Assembly (NCBI RefSeq): GCF_010994375.1
Contig: NZ_WHMA01000012.1
Location: 10,914 to 74,913 of the forward strand
DNA: 64,000 bases
Origin: Halomonas sp. NO4
GTDB taxonomy: Bacteria > Pseudomonadota > Gammaproteobacteria > Pseudomonadales > Halomonadaceae
Reading direction: 5' to 3'
Shown: piece after piece, positions 33,814-42,848 of the stretch
How the letters are laid out: every line of letters starts with the position of its first letter
Numbering within the stretch: position 1 is the first letter of the stretch
The notes under the pieces: model-generated
What the model saw: the letters and a program-made list of their open reading frames with translations, nothing else
The model's database searches: none
Told to the model about the DNA's origin: nothing
Made by a program: the position numbers and the translations under genes

Positions 33814-33950
33814 TGGCAAAATAGTGGCACGGCGCGAGTATACCAGCCCGCAGCGTTGTTCGGCGCGCGCCAGCTTGGTCTATGCTCAGACGAAACACGC
33901 CAAGGACTTGCCGCTCATCAGTGCCTAACCAGATGGACCGGGAGGACTCC

Positions 33951-35102
33951 ATGACCAGCGATCAACCAATGGCCCCCATCGCTCTGCCCGACACCCGCGC
34001 GCGACGCGTGCTCGACTCCCTGCTGGCCGGCTCGGGCGTCACCCTCAACGGCCACCAGCCCTGGGACCCGCAGATCTATCATCCCGATTTCTGCTCGCGA
34101 GTGCTGCGCCAGGGCTCCTTGGGGCTCGGCGAGGCCTACATGGATGGCTGGTGGGAGTGCGAGCGGATCGACGAGATGACCTGCCGGCTGCTGTGCCATG
34201 GTCTTGGCGAACGCGCCAAGAAGCCCGCCGACCGGTTGATGTACCGCCTCCAGGCCGGCCTGCTCAACCTGCAGAGCAAGGCGCGTGCCTACATCGTCGG
34301 CGAGCAGCACTATGACCTGGGCAACGACCTCTTCGAAGGCATGCTCGACCCCACCATGTGCTATTCGTGCGGCTACTGGAAGGCCGCGGATACGCTCCAC
34401 GACGCACAGCGGGCCAAACTGGAACTCGCCTGCCGCAAGCTCGAACTGGCACCGGGAATGCGCGTCCTCGACATCGGCTGCGGCTGGGGCAGCTTTGCCG
34501 AGCATGCCGCCCGCCACCATGGCGTCGAGGTCACCGGCATCACCATCTCCCGCGAGCAGGCCCGGCTGGCCCGCGAGCGCTGCGCCGGCCTGCCGGTGGA
34601 GATCCTGCTCCAGGACTATCGCGACCTGGACGGCCACTTCGACCGCATCGTCTCCATCGGCATGTTCGAACACGTGGGGCACCGCAACTACGCCACCTAT
34701 TTCACTACCGTGGAGAAACTGCTCGACGACGCCGGACTCTTCCTGCTCCACACCATCGGCTCGAACCGCTCGGATGTCGTCGCCGACCCTTGGATCGACC
34801 GCTACATCTTCCCCAACGGCCAGCTGCCTTCGATCCGCCATATCGCCGAGGCGAGCGAAGGCCACATGACCATGGAGGACTGGCAGAACTTCGGTGCCGA
34901 CTACGACACTACCCTGATGGCCTGGCTCGCCAACTTCGAGACGCACTGGCCCGAGATCGCCGACCGCTACAACGAACGCACCCGGCGCATGTTCCGCTAC
35001 TACCTCTCGGTCTGCGCCGGCGGCTTCCGGGCGCGCCATATGGAACTCTGGCAAGTGGTCTTCTCCCGCGGCCGCCCCGGTCGCTACGACGCACCGCGAT
35101 AA
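33951..35102 (+). CDS. cfa: Cyclopropane-fatty-acyl-phospholipid synthase
   Basis: A 383-residue SAM-dependent methyltransferase. The N-terminal lipid-binding part has GEAYMDGWWECERID. Then comes the substrate and bicarbonate region with HYDLGNDLFEGMLDPTMCYSCGYW, SAM motif I VLDIGCGWGSFAEHAA near residue 170, and SIGMFEHVGHRNYATYF. It adds a methylene to unsaturated acyl chains of membrane phospholipids, typically at entry into stationary phase or under salt and acid stress. GGAGGA lies 4 bases before the ATG. Confidence 0.96.
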   Translation: MTSDQPMAPIALPDTRARRVLDSLLAGSGVTLNGHQPWDPQIYHPDFCSRVLRQGSLGLGEAYMDGWWECERIDEMTCRLLCHGLGERAKKPADRLMYRLQAGLLNLQSKARAYIVGEQHYDLGNDLFEGMLDPTMCYSCGYWKAADTLHDAQRAKLELACRKLELAPGMRVLDIGCGWGSFAEHAARHHGVEVTGITISREQARLARERCAGLPVEILLQDYRDLDGHFDRIVSIGMFEHVGHRNYATYFTTVEKLLDDAGLFLLHTIGSNRSDVVADPWIDRYIFPNGQLPSIRHIAEASEGHMTMEDWQNFGADYDTTLMAWLANFETHWPEIADRYNERTRRMFRYYLSVCAGGFRARHMELWQVVFSRGRPGRYDAPR

Positions 35103-35140
35103 AACTGATCGAGGACAATCCCGCCTGTCTTACAAATCCT

Positions 35141-35158
35141 GTAGGATATTGCCTACAA
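35141..35158. promoter_or_regulatory. Palindrome upstream of diguanylate cyclase gene
   Basis: TGTAGG and CCTACA form a perfect inverted repeat around a 6-base AT-rich centre (ATATTG). A TATATT that could serve as -10 lies at 35192-35197 without a good -35, so the palindrome centre would fall about 54 bases before a start site, suiting an activator. The binding protein is unknown. Confidence 0.45.
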
Positions 35159-35291
35159 CCACGCCGGGATGCACCGCCACCCCGGCAGGGGTATATTAGC
35201 AAGTTCACCGATCTGCCAAGCCTGGGCGCCTCCCCCGGCCGACAACAATACGCAGTGATCCTGTACGCAGTCGGGATGCAAGGACACCCGC

Positions 35292-36200
35292 ATGGAACAA
35301 CACGACGTCATGCCGGGTGGGGGGCTGGACACACCGGAGCGGCTTCGCGACTTCACCGCACGCCTGCCGGGAGTCATCTTCCAGTTCTATCGTGGTCGCG
35401 ACGGCCACATGCGCTTCCCCTACCTGGCCGGTAGCGGTACCGGTCTGCCGGGCATCGAGCCCGACCAGCTGATGCACGACGCTCTCCATATGCTCGACCG
35501 CCTCGACGAGGAGGACTACCCGCGCCTGATGACCGCCATCGAACGCTCGGCGCGCTGGCAGATACCCATCGCCACCAAGTTCCGCCTGCGCCTCTTCAAC
35601 GGCCGCTCACGCTGGATCGCCCTGCGTGCCCAGCCGCAACCCTCGGAGCATGGGGTGCTGTGGCACGGCATGATGATCGACATCACCGAACAGATGATCG
35701 AGGAGGCACGCCTGCGCCGGCTGTCCGACACCGATGCCCTCACCGGTCTTGCCAACCGGCGCAAGCTGATCACCCGGCTCAATGAGGAAACCTCGCTGTG
35801 CAATCGCCATGGCACCCCGTTGTCGCTGATGCTGCTCGATCTCGACCACTTCAAGCGCATCAATGATACCTGGGGCCACCTCCAGGGTGACCAGGTGCTC
35901 GTCGAACTGGCGAAACTCTCCCGCGAGGTGCTGCGCGAGGAAGACACCATGGGGCGCCTCGGCGGCGAAGAATTCGCGATCGTGTTGCCGCTCACGCCCC
36001 TCATCCGCTGCCAGCCTCTGGCCGAGCGCCTGCGACGCCTGATCGCCGAGCACGACTTCGGCATCGCGCCCGGCGAGGTCACCGTCAGCATCGGCCTGGC
36101 CGAGTACCGCCTCGGTGAACCCCGCGACACCCTGATCGAACGTGCCGATGCCAGTCTCTACGCCGCCAAGCGCCAGGGACGCAATCGCGTCATCGCCTGA
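35292..36200 (+). CDS. Diguanylate cyclase with PAS-like sensor (GGEEF)
   Basis: A 302-residue protein without membrane segments. A PAS-like N-terminal domain (residues about 18-135; RLPGVIFQFYRG, ending WHGMMIDITEQMIEEARL) is joined to a GGDEF domain. The active-site GGEEF is at residues 224-228. The inhibitory I-site REED is at 215-218, five residues earlier, so both synthesis and product inhibition look intact. It makes c-di-GMP from two GTP. The long 190-base upstream region has a palindrome at 35141. It stands alone between cfa and a convergent membrane-protein gene. Confidence 0.9.
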   Translation: MEQHDVMPGGGLDTPERLRDFTARLPGVIFQFYRGRDGHMRFPYLAGSGTGLPGIEPDQLMHDALHMLDRLDEEDYPRLMTAIERSARWQIPIATKFRLRLFNGRSRWIALRAQPQPSEHGVLWHGMMIDITEQMIEEARLRRLSDTDALTGLANRRKLITRLNEETSLCNRHGTPLSLMLLDLDHFKRINDTWGHLQGDQVLVELAKLSREVLREEDTMGRLGGEEFAIVLPLTPLIRCQPLAERLRRLIAEHDFGIAPGEVTVSIGLAEYRLGEPRDTLIERADASLYAAKRQGRNRVIA

Positions 36201-36210
36201 CCGCTCCGCC

Positions 36211-36828
36211 TCAGCCCCGCCGACGCCGCGACTGCAGCGCGCGCATCAGCAGGTGCACCGGCAGGTAGACCGCCACTGGCCAGCCCAGCATCAGCCCCGC
36301 CAGGTAGAGCAACGGGTCGAGCGTCTCCTGATGGGTGCCGAAGGGCCCGTGGACCCAGTTGATGTTGCGCTCGGCCTCGGTGACCAAATAGGAGACGGGA
36401 ATCACCACCCAGGTAAGCAGGGTCTGCCACGCCAGCGCCCGCGAATCATACCCCAGCCGCGCCACCGCCACGCCCGCGACCAGTGGCAGCAGCAGGTGGT
36501 AGAGTGAGAGCAGCCGTGTCGTGAGCGGGTTATCGGGGTTGAACATGTACTCCGTGCCCCCGATGGGGTGCACCCCGGTCAGCCAGGCCGTGCCCACGTC
36601 CACCGCCCACAGGGCGCCCACCAGTGCCACGGCCAGCCACTGCATCGACAGTAGCCGCCGGTTCTCGCTCCACAGTCCGACCAGAATCAGGAAATTGGCC
36701 AGGTTGCACAGCCACAGGAAATTCTGCGGCCCGAGCAGTACCGCATAGGTGGGCGCCCAGCCCAGAATCCAGGCCGTAAAGGCCAGCTTCAGCCAGAGTG
36801 GCAGGCGAGTTCGTGACGTGTCCTCCAT
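36211..36828 (-). CDS. Uncharacterised multi-spanning membrane protein
   Basis: A 205-residue hydrophobic protein that I do not recognise by function. About six membrane segments are visible (for example LKLAFTAWILGWAPTYAVLL, FLWLCNLANFLILVGLW, WLAVALVGALWAVDVGTAWL, LLLPLVAGVAVARLG, WQTLLTWVVIPVSYLV and YLAGLMLGWPVAVYLPV). Polar residues lie in or near the membrane: WAVDVG, GTEYMFNPDNP and ERNINWVHGPFGTHQE. It ends with a basic tail. The ATG at 36828 is preferred to one ten codons earlier. It converges with the diguanylate cyclase gene at a distance of 10 bases and is divergent from the aminotransferase. No operon partner. Confidence 0.75.
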   Translation of the reverse strand: MEDTSRTRLPLWLKLAFTAWILGWAPTYAVLLGPQNFLWLCNLANFLILVGLWSENRRLLSMQWLAVALVGALWAVDVGTAWLTGVHPIGGTEYMFNPDNPLTTRLLSLYHLLLPLVAGVAVARLGYDSRALAWQTLLTWVVIPVSYLVTEAERNINWVHGPFGTHQETLDPLLYLAGLMLGWPVAVYLPVHLLMRALQSRRRRG

Positions 36829-36956
36829 TGCCTCCCTCCGTATGCGACCTGCTCTCACTGTAGCAAGCCTGTCGGTGGCAGTTCGCCGAGCGCAATGGCA
36901 TCATGGGGAGCGATTATCACTGCATTGCCGCCAGAACCGACGAGGTAGCGAGACAC

Positions 36957-38144
36957 ATGTTCGAACACATTGAGCGGGTACCCGGAGACGCCATTCTCGG
37001 CCTGATCGAGGCCTTCAAGAAGGACACCAACCCCCAGAAGGTCGATCTCGGCGTCGGTGTCTACAAGGACGCCGAGGGCAACACGCCGGTAATGCGCGCG
37101 GTCAAAGAAGCCGAGGCGCGGCTGCTCAAGAACGAGACCACCAAGACCTACATCGGCTCCCACGGCGACCCGCGCTACGGCCAGGTGATCCTGCCCATGG
37201 TGCTGGGCGAGGATTCGCCGGTGCTGGATGCCGGCCGCGCCAGCGCCACCCAGTCGCCCGGCGGCACCGGCGCCCTGCGCCTGGCGGCGGATTTCATCAG
37301 CCAGCAGCTGCCCGGCAAGGACATCTGGGTCAGCGACCCGACCTGGCCGAACCACTTGGGCATCTTCAAGGCAGCCGGCATCACCCTGCACAAGTATCCC
37401 TACGTGGACGCCGAGAACCGCCTCGACTTCGACGGCATGCTGGGGGCCCTGAAGCAGATTCCCGAAGGCGACGTGGTGGTGCTGCACGCCTGTTGTCACA
37501 ACCCCACCGGCTTCGACCTGTCCCGCGAGCAGTGGCAGACCGTCCTCGAGGTGGTCCGCGAGCGCAACCTGCTACCGCTGATCGACTTCGCCTATCAGGG
37601 CTTCGGCGAAGGCCTCGACGAGGACGCCTACGGCGTGCGCCTGATGGCCGAGAACCTCGATGAGGTGATCATCACCAGCTCCTGCTCCAAGAACTTCGGC
37701 ATCTACTGCGAGCGCACCGGCTGCCTGATCATGGTGGCCAAGAACGCCGAGCAGATGGAGAACGTGCGCTCGCAGATCGCCATCGTGGCCCGCGAGAACT
37801 ACTCCAATCCGCCCGCCCATGGCGGGGCCATCGTCAGCGAGATCCTGCACTCCGCCGAGCTCGCGGCCGTGTGGCGCGAGGAGCTCACCGAGATGCGCGA
37901 CCGCATCAACACACTGCGGCGCGACTTCGTCGAGGCGCTCAAGCCCTATGGTCTCGACCAGAAGTACGCCTGCGTGGCCGAACAGCGCGGCATGTTCTCC
38001 TACACCGGCCTCACCCCCGATCAGGTCGACCGCCTGCGCGACGAGTTCGGCATCTACATGGTGCGTTCGGGCCGTGCCAACGTGGCTGGCTTCTCCCAGC
38101 ACAACCTGCCCTACCTGGCCAAGGCGATCGCCGCGGTCAACTGA
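36957..38144 (+). CDS. tyrB: Aromatic amino acid / aspartate aminotransferase
   Basis: A 395-residue class I aminotransferase of the AspC/TyrB subgroup. Typical start (MFEHIERVPGDAILGLIEAFKKD), VGVYKDAEGNTPV, LHACCHNPTGFDLS, the PLP lysine in SSCSKNFGIYCERTG near residue 246, and the substrate arginine in YMVRSGRANVAG near the end. It uses 2-oxoglutarate or oxaloacetate with aromatic or acidic amino acids. Sequence alone does not separate TyrB from AspC firmly. The ATG at 36957 is chosen because it matches the family N-terminus. A strong terminator follows. Confidence 0.93.
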   Translation: MFEHIERVPGDAILGLIEAFKKDTNPQKVDLGVGVYKDAEGNTPVMRAVKEAEARLLKNETTKTYIGSHGDPRYGQVILPMVLGEDSPVLDAGRASATQSPGGTGALRLAADFISQQLPGKDIWVSDPTWPNHLGIFKAAGITLHKYPYVDAENRLDFDGMLGALKQIPEGDVVVLHACCHNPTGFDLSREQWQTVLEVVRERNLLPLIDFAYQGFGEGLDEDAYGVRLMAENLDEVIITSSCSKNFGIYCERTGCLIMVAKNAEQMENVRSQIAIVARENYSNPPAHGGAIVSEILHSAELAAVWREELTEMRDRINTLRRDFVEALKPYGLDQKYACVAEQRGMFSYTGLTPDQVDRLRDEFGIYMVRSGRANVAGFSQHNLPYLAKAIAAVN

Positions 38145-38168
38145 GCCGCCAATCGCCGAACCCCCGCC

Positions 38169-38202
38169 ACGACGCCCGGCTCCGGCCGGGCGTCGTCGTT
38201 TC
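38169..38202 (+). terminator. Rho-independent terminator after the aminotransferase
   Basis: Perfect 11-base arms (ACGACGCCCGG and complement) around CTCCGG, followed by CGTTT. Located 25 bases after the stop codon. Confidence 0.82.
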
Positions 38203-38296
38203 CGACCCACGAGATTTCCCGCCCCATCCCGGGTAGAATGCCGCCTTTGCCGCCGGGGACAGGGGGCGCCTCGCGGCGCTCACGGCGAATGCAGAC

Positions 38297-38322
38297 TTGA
38301 CCAGTCAGTCAGTTTCTGGTCA
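38297..38322. promoter_or_regulatory. TTGACCA...TGGTCA inverted repeat before permease gene
   Basis: TTGACCA at 38297-38303 and TGGTCA at 38317-38322 face each other with 13 bases between; the centres are about two helical turns apart. A TATACA at 38339-38344 may be the -10 of the permease promoter. The half site is like that of pyrimidine and purine catabolic regulators such as RutR (TTGACCA-N2-TGGTCAA), but the spacing differs. Regulator unknown. Confidence 0.4.
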
Positions 38323-38368
38323 GACTGCCTTTGCCTTGTATACAACCCCGACAACCAAGAGGCTACCC

Positions 38369-39907
38369 ATGGCGGCAACTCCCGTACACTATCCCTGGTA
38401 CAAGAAGGAAGACACCGACGCCTTCTTCGCCCTGTTCCAGAACAACATCGCCAACTTCGTAATCATCGCCATCACCATGCTGGGCATGGGCTTCCCGGCG
38501 TCGCTCGTCTTCGGCCAAGTGCTACCCGGCGCCGCCGTGGCAGTGATGGTAGGCAACTTCTACTACGCCTGGAGCGCCGCGCGGTTGGCACGCCGGGAGA
38601 ACCGCAGCGACGTCACCGCCCTCTCCTACGGCATCTCCACGCCGGTGATGTTCGTCTTCCTCTTCGGGGTGCTGCTGCCCGCCAAGCAGCTCACCGGCGA
38701 CCCGGAGCTCGCCTGGAAGGTGGCGGTGGCGGCCTGCTTCATCAGCGGTGCCATCGAAGCCGCGATCAGCGTGGTCGGCCGCTGGGTGCAGTATCACCTG
38801 CCCCGCGCGGCGATGCTCGGCGCGGTGGCCGGCGTGGCACTGACCTTCATCGCCGGCGAGATGCTCTTCAAGACGCTGGAAGTGCCAATCATCGGCCTGC
38901 TGGTGCTGGCGATCATCATCGTCGGCCTGATCGGTCGGGTGACGATGCCGTTTCGCATTCCCACCTCGCTGTTCGCCATCGTCGTCGGCACCGCCATAGC
39001 CTACTTGATCGGCGACGCCGGCGGTGAGCGCTTCAGCGACGCCTTCAACCACCTCGGCTTCTACCCATTGCTGCCCAACCTCGCCTGGTTCGAGGGCCTG
39101 GGGCTGCTGTTCACCAGCATGCTGGCCGTGCTCACCGTGGTGCTGCCCATCACGCTCTACAACGCCATCGAGACCATGAACAACGTCGAGGCCATGGAGG
39201 CCGCCGGCGACAAGTACGACGTGCGCGAGTGCCAGGCGGTCGATGGCGCCGGCACCATGCTGGGTGCGCTGTTCGGCGGTGTCTTCCCCACCACGGTGTA
39301 CATCGCCACCGTGGGCGCCAAGTGGATGGGGGCGGGCCGCGGCTACAGCCTGCTCAACGGCGCCGTCTACGGCCTGGCTACCATGTTCGGCCTGATCGCC
39401 GCCCTGGCTGCCATCATCCCGGTCTCGGTGGTGGCACCGATCCTGGTGTTCGTCGGCATGTCGATGATCGCCACCGCCTTCCAGGGCAACGACAGCCGCT
39501 ACTACCCCGCCGTGGCCCTGGCCATGCTGCCCTATTTCGCCAACTACGTGATGACGCGCTTCAACCGCGGCGCCGAGGAGGTCGTGGCGGACATCTCGAC
39601 CGGCATCGTCGCGCTGGGCCAGGGCGCCATGTTCACGGCCATCTTCCTCGGCGCCATGACGGTCTCGGTGATCGACCACCAGTTCCGCCGTGCTGCCGCC
39701 TTCGCCGGGGTCGCCGCGCTCTTCGCCTTCGTCGGCCTGATGCACGCGCCCAAGCTCGCCTTCAACGCCGCTCCCGATTTCGCCACCGGCTACCTGGTGA
39801 TGGGCGCGCTCTTCCTCTACTTCGCTTGGCAGCAGGAGAAGCTGGCCGCACCACGCCCTACGCCGGGTGCTCCGCCGGCCACGGATGCAACGCCCACGGC
39901 CGATTGA
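38369..39907 (+). CDS. NCS2-type nucleobase permease family protein
   Basis: A 512-residue inner-membrane protein with about 12-14 membrane segments. The pattern of short conserved helices (DVTALSYGISTPVMFVFLFG; LYNAIETMNNVEAMEAAGD; GALFGGVFPTTVYIATVGAKWMG) fits the xanthine/uracil-type NCS2 superfamily, proton- or sodium-coupled purine carriers. AAGAGG lies before the ATG; an ATG 72 bases earlier lacks a site. No purine catabolic gene is adjacent, so the substrate (hypoxanthine, guanine, xanthine or another) is not decided. It ends in a Pro/Thr/Ala-rich tail and is followed by a strong terminator. Confidence 0.8.
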   Translation: MAATPVHYPWYKKEDTDAFFALFQNNIANFVIIAITMLGMGFPASLVFGQVLPGAAVAVMVGNFYYAWSAARLARRENRSDVTALSYGISTPVMFVFLFGVLLPAKQLTGDPELAWKVAVAACFISGAIEAAISVVGRWVQYHLPRAAMLGAVAGVALTFIAGEMLFKTLEVPIIGLLVLAIIIVGLIGRVTMPFRIPTSLFAIVVGTAIAYLIGDAGGERFSDAFNHLGFYPLLPNLAWFEGLGLLFTSMLAVLTVVLPITLYNAIETMNNVEAMEAAGDKYDVRECQAVDGAGTMLGALFGGVFPTTVYIATVGAKWMGAGRGYSLLNGAVYGLATMFGLIAALAAIIPVSVVAPILVFVGMSMIATAFQGNDSRYYPAVALAMLPYFANYVMTRFNRGAEEVVADISTGIVALGQGAMFTAIFLGAMTVSVIDHQFRRAAAFAGVAALFAFVGLMHAPKLAFNAAPDFATGYLVMGALFLYFAWQQEKLAAPRPTPGAPPATDATPTAD

Positions 39908-39922
39908 ACGCCTCCCGGACGG

Positions 39923-39962
39923 CAGCGGCCCCGCCAGAGATGGCGGGGCCGCTGGCGTTTTT
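39923..39962 (+). terminator. Rho-independent terminator after the permease
   Basis: Perfect 14-base arms (CAGCGGCCCCGCCA and complement) around GAGA, then GCGTTTTT. It lies between the permease stop and the end of the converging dadA gene 10 bases on. Confidence 0.92.
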
Positions 39963-39971
39963 CCGCCCGAC

Positions 39972-41231
39972 TCAAGCCGCGTAGCGCGACACATCCAGGC
40001 CGCTGGGGTCGATGGCGGGGGGACGCCCGCTCATCAGGTCGGCGAGCAGCTGGGCACTGCCGCAGCTCATTGTCCAGCCCAGGGTACCGTGACCGGTGTT
40101 GAGCCACAGGTTGTCGACCCGCGTGGCGCCGATGATCGGCGTGGAGTCCGGCGTCATGGGACGCAGGCCGGTCCAGAACTCGCCCTTGGCGACATCGCCG
40201 CCCTCGGGGAAGATGTCGCGCACCACCATGCCGATAGTGGCGCGGCGCTTCTCCAGCAGGCTCAGGTCGTAGGACGCCAGCTCGGCGGTACCCCCCACGC
40301 GGATGCGGTCGTCGAAGCGCGAGATCGCCACCTTGAAGGTTTCGTCCATCACGGTGGACTGAGGCGCCCCGCCATCGTCGGTCACCGGCACGGTGAGGCT
40401 GTAGCCCTTGACCGGGTAGATCGGTAGCCGGATGCCCATGTCCTTGGCCAGAAAGGGCGAATAGCTGCCCAGGCAGACCACGTAGGCATCGGCGGAGAGT
40501 TCCCCTTCGCTTGTCACCACGCTCTCGATGCGCCCGGCACTGCGCGTCAGACGCTGGATCTCGACGTCGAAGCGGAAGGTGACACCGAGCCGCTCGCGGC
40601 AGTATTCCGCCAGCCGATTGGTGAAGAGGTAGCAGTCGCCGGTCTGGTCGTCCGGCAGGTGCAAGCCGCCCACGAACTTGCCCGGCACCCGCGCCAGGGC
40701 CGGCTCGACGCTGGCGAGCTCATCGCCATTCAACAGTCGATGGCGCACGCCGCACTGAGCGAGCACGGCCATGTCCTTGGCCACGGCTTCGACCTGTGCC
40801 TCGCTACGAAACAGCTGCAGCAGGCCGCGCTGGCGATCCTCGTAGCGGATGCCGGTGTCGGCGCGCAGGGCGTCGATGCAAGCGCGGCTGTGCTCGGCCA
40901 CGCGCACCATGCGCTCCTTGTTCACCGCATAGCGCTCGGGGTTGCAGTTGCCGAGCATCTGCAGCATGAAGCGCGCCATGGTGGGATCCATCTTGGGCTG
41001 GATCTTCAGCGGCGCGTGTTCCTGGAACATCCACTTGACCGCCTTCTGAGGAATGCCGGGGGCCGCCCAGGGCGAGGAGAAGCCAAAGGAGACCTGGCCG
41101 GCATTGGCGTAGCTGGTCTCCAGCGCCGGCGACGGCTGGCGGTCCACCACCGTGACCTCGTGCCCCTGGCGGGCCAGGTAGTAGGCGCTGGTGACGCCGA
41201 CGACACCACTGCCGAGAATCAGGACTTTCAT
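39972..41231 (-). CDS. dadA: D-amino acid dehydrogenase (DadA)
   Basis: A 419-residue flavoprotein of the DAO family. FAD-binding [28 protein letters not shown] is at residues 3-30; family stretches [49 protein letters not shown] and [16 protein letters not shown] follow. It oxidises D-amino acids such as D-alanine and feeds electrons to the respiratory chain at the inner membrane. The ATG at 41231 fits the family start. No dadX racemase is adjacent. The upstream region is unusually AT-rich, with an inverted repeat that could bind an Lrp-type regulator. Confidence 0.94.
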   Translation of the reverse strand: MKVLILGSGVVGVTSAYYLARQGHEVTVVDRQPSPALETSYANAGQVSFGFSSPWAAPGIPQKAVKWMFQEHAPLKIQPKMDPTMARFMLQMLGNCNPERYAVNKERMVRVAEHSRACIDALRADTGIRYEDRQRGLLQLFRSEAQVEAVAKDMAVLAQCGVRHRLLNGDELASVEPALARVPGKFVGGLHLPDDQTGDCYLFTNRLAEYCRERLGVTFRFDVEIQRLTRSAGRIESVVTSEGELSADAYVVCLGSYSPFLAKDMGIRLPIYPVKGYSLTVPVTDDGGAPQSTVMDETFKVAISRFDDRIRVGGTAELASYDLSLLEKRRATIGMVVRDIFPEGGDVAKGEFWTGLRPMTPDSTPIIGATRVDNLWLNTGHGTLGWTMSCGSAQLLADLMSGRPPAIDPSGLDVSRYAA

Positions 41232-41322
41232 GGGCTCTCCCCTCTGCGTTGTGCTTGTTAGGAAACACGGCAACCAACGTCGCCCGGCCGATGCCGGGCG
41301 ACAGCGGCAGTATAGGGAGGCA

Positions 41323-41420
41323 CAAAAAGAAAATGCTGCTGATATTGGACGAAATTATCAATTTTTTATTTGATTTTTAACGATAATTTAGCGGTTATAT
41401 TTACAATATACGCTTTCTAC
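41323..41420. promoter_or_regulatory. AT-rich control region upstream of dadA
   Basis: About 100 bases rich in A and T runs stand out in this GC-rich window, between the MATE stop and the dadA start. AAATTATC (41352-41359) and GATAATTT (41382-41389) form an 8-base inverted repeat 22 bases apart. dad operons elsewhere are controlled by Lrp-type regulators, which bind AT-rich sites; that link is inferred here. Confidence 0.5.
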
Positions 41421-41427
41421 AGGGTTT

Positions 41428-42780
41428 TCATCTACAGGTTTCCAGCGGCCGCCGCCGCGGGCTGGCGAGGATGCGCCGCAGCACCTGCCAGGCGGCCAGT
41501 CCCGCCAACAGGTTGCCCAGTGCTGCCCCGGCGGCCAGCCCCATGAGGCCACTCACTCGGCTGCCCAGCCACAGGCAGGGCAGATAGAAGACGAACAGTC
41601 GCGCGCCGGACATCAGCATGGCCCGCAGCGGCCAGCCCAGGGCATTGCCGGCGGAGACGACAAGCATGCACACGCCCAGCGCCGCATAGCTCGGCAGCAG
41701 GAAGCGGATCAGTCCGGCCAGGTCGTCGCGAACGGCGGGGGTGCCGGCCAGGAGCTGCGCCACCCACGGCGAGGCCAGCGCCATCAGCCCCCCCAGCGCG
41801 AGCTGCCAGACCACGGCGACGCGCAGTGCCAGGCGCATCAGCCGATGCACCTGCGCCCAGTCCCCTGCCCCGTAGCAGCGTCCCAGCCAGGGCGGCAGCG
41901 ACATGGTCATGGCCAGCACCACCATGAGCGACAGGGTCTCGAGGCGGCTCGCCAGGCCCCAGGCAGCCACCGCGGTCTCCCCCAGGGGCGCCACCACCGA
42001 GATCGCCAACATCGCAGCCAGCGGCGGCATCAGCTGGCTGACCATTGCCGGGCCGGCAATACCCGCAAAGGCGGGTGCCGATTGGCGCAGCTCGACACCC
42101 AGCCCATGGCGGGTGAGCCAGTCGGTACGCCGCAGGCGCTGCCCCAGTACCGCGAGCCCGCTGGCGAAGGCCAGTGTCGTGGCCCAGGCGGCGCCGGGCA
42201 GCCCCAGCCCCGGCCAGGGGCCGACACCGAAGATCAGCAAGGGGTCGAGCACCAGGTTGATGAGGCTTGTCATCACCATCAGCTTGCCCGGCAGCCAGGT
42301 ATCGCCATGGGCGCGAAACAGGCTGTAGCCGAAATAGAGCAGCGCCCCGAGCCAGGCGGCCAGAAGCTGTGGCGCCCAGTAGGCGCGGATCAGTGCACGG
42401 GTCGCTGTATCCGCCCCCAGTCCGGCGAAGACCGGCGCCTGGACGGCCCACAGCAGCAGAGCCAGGCTGGCCATCACGCCCATGCCGACGAGCAGCACCA
42501 GCGAGCCCAGGCGCCGGGCACGCGCCGTTTCCCCGGCGCCCAGGGCCCGCGAGATCAGCGCCGCGATGGCAATGCCCATGCCTACCTGGACGCCGATGAT
42601 CAAGAATGACAGCGGGAAGGTGAACGACTGGGCGGCCAGCGGCGCCGTGCCCAGGCGGGCGATGAAGGCGCTGTCCACCAGTTGGAAACCGAGCAGCGCC
42701 AGCACGCCGATCGCCATGGGCCAGGTCTGGCGCCACAGCATGCGGGCAAGCGAAAAGCGGGAGGAAACGATGGCGGTCAC
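41428..42780 (-). CDS. MATE-family efflux transporter
   Basis: A 450-residue inner-membrane protein with 12 predicted segments in two related halves. The N-terminal half has GFQLVDSAFIARLGTAPLAAQSFTFPLSF and GMGIAIAALISRALGAGE; the second half has AISVVAPLGETAVAAWGLASRLE. MATE proteins export cationic drugs or metabolites using sodium or protons. The GTG at 42780, preceded by GGAG at 5 bases, is preferred to a GTG two codons and a TTG six codons earlier. It converges on nothing; dadA follows on the same strand after the AT-rich region. Substrate unknown. Confidence 0.88.
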   Translation of the reverse strand: MTAIVSSRFSLARMLWRQTWPMAIGVLALLGFQLVDSAFIARLGTAPLAAQSFTFPLSFLIIGVQVGMGIAIAALISRALGAGETARARRLGSLVLLVGMGVMASLALLLWAVQAPVFAGLGADTATRALIRAYWAPQLLAAWLGALLYFGYSLFRAHGDTWLPGKLMVMTSLINLVLDPLLIFGVGPWPGLGLPGAAWATTLAFASGLAVLGQRLRRTDWLTRHGLGVELRQSAPAFAGIAGPAMVSQLMPPLAAMLAISVVAPLGETAVAAWGLASRLETLSLMVVLAMTMSLPPWLGRCYGAGDWAQVHRLMRLALRVAVVWQLALGGLMALASPWVAQLLAGTPAVRDDLAGLIRFLLPSYAALGVCMLVVSAGNALGWPLRAMLMSGARLFVFYLPCLWLGSRVSGLMGLAAGAALGNLLAGLAAWQVLRRILASPRRRPLETCR

Positions 42781-42848
42781 GGGCACTCCACAACGCAAGG
42801 GGAGCGGGCATTCTACGCCACTGCTCCCAGCGTCTCAGCCCGAGGGGT

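Noticed and set aside
38203-38368. Purine riboswitch in the permease leader
   Set aside because: I found no pairing pattern or conserved loop residues of a guanine or PreQ1 aptamer; the inverted repeat there fits a protein site better.
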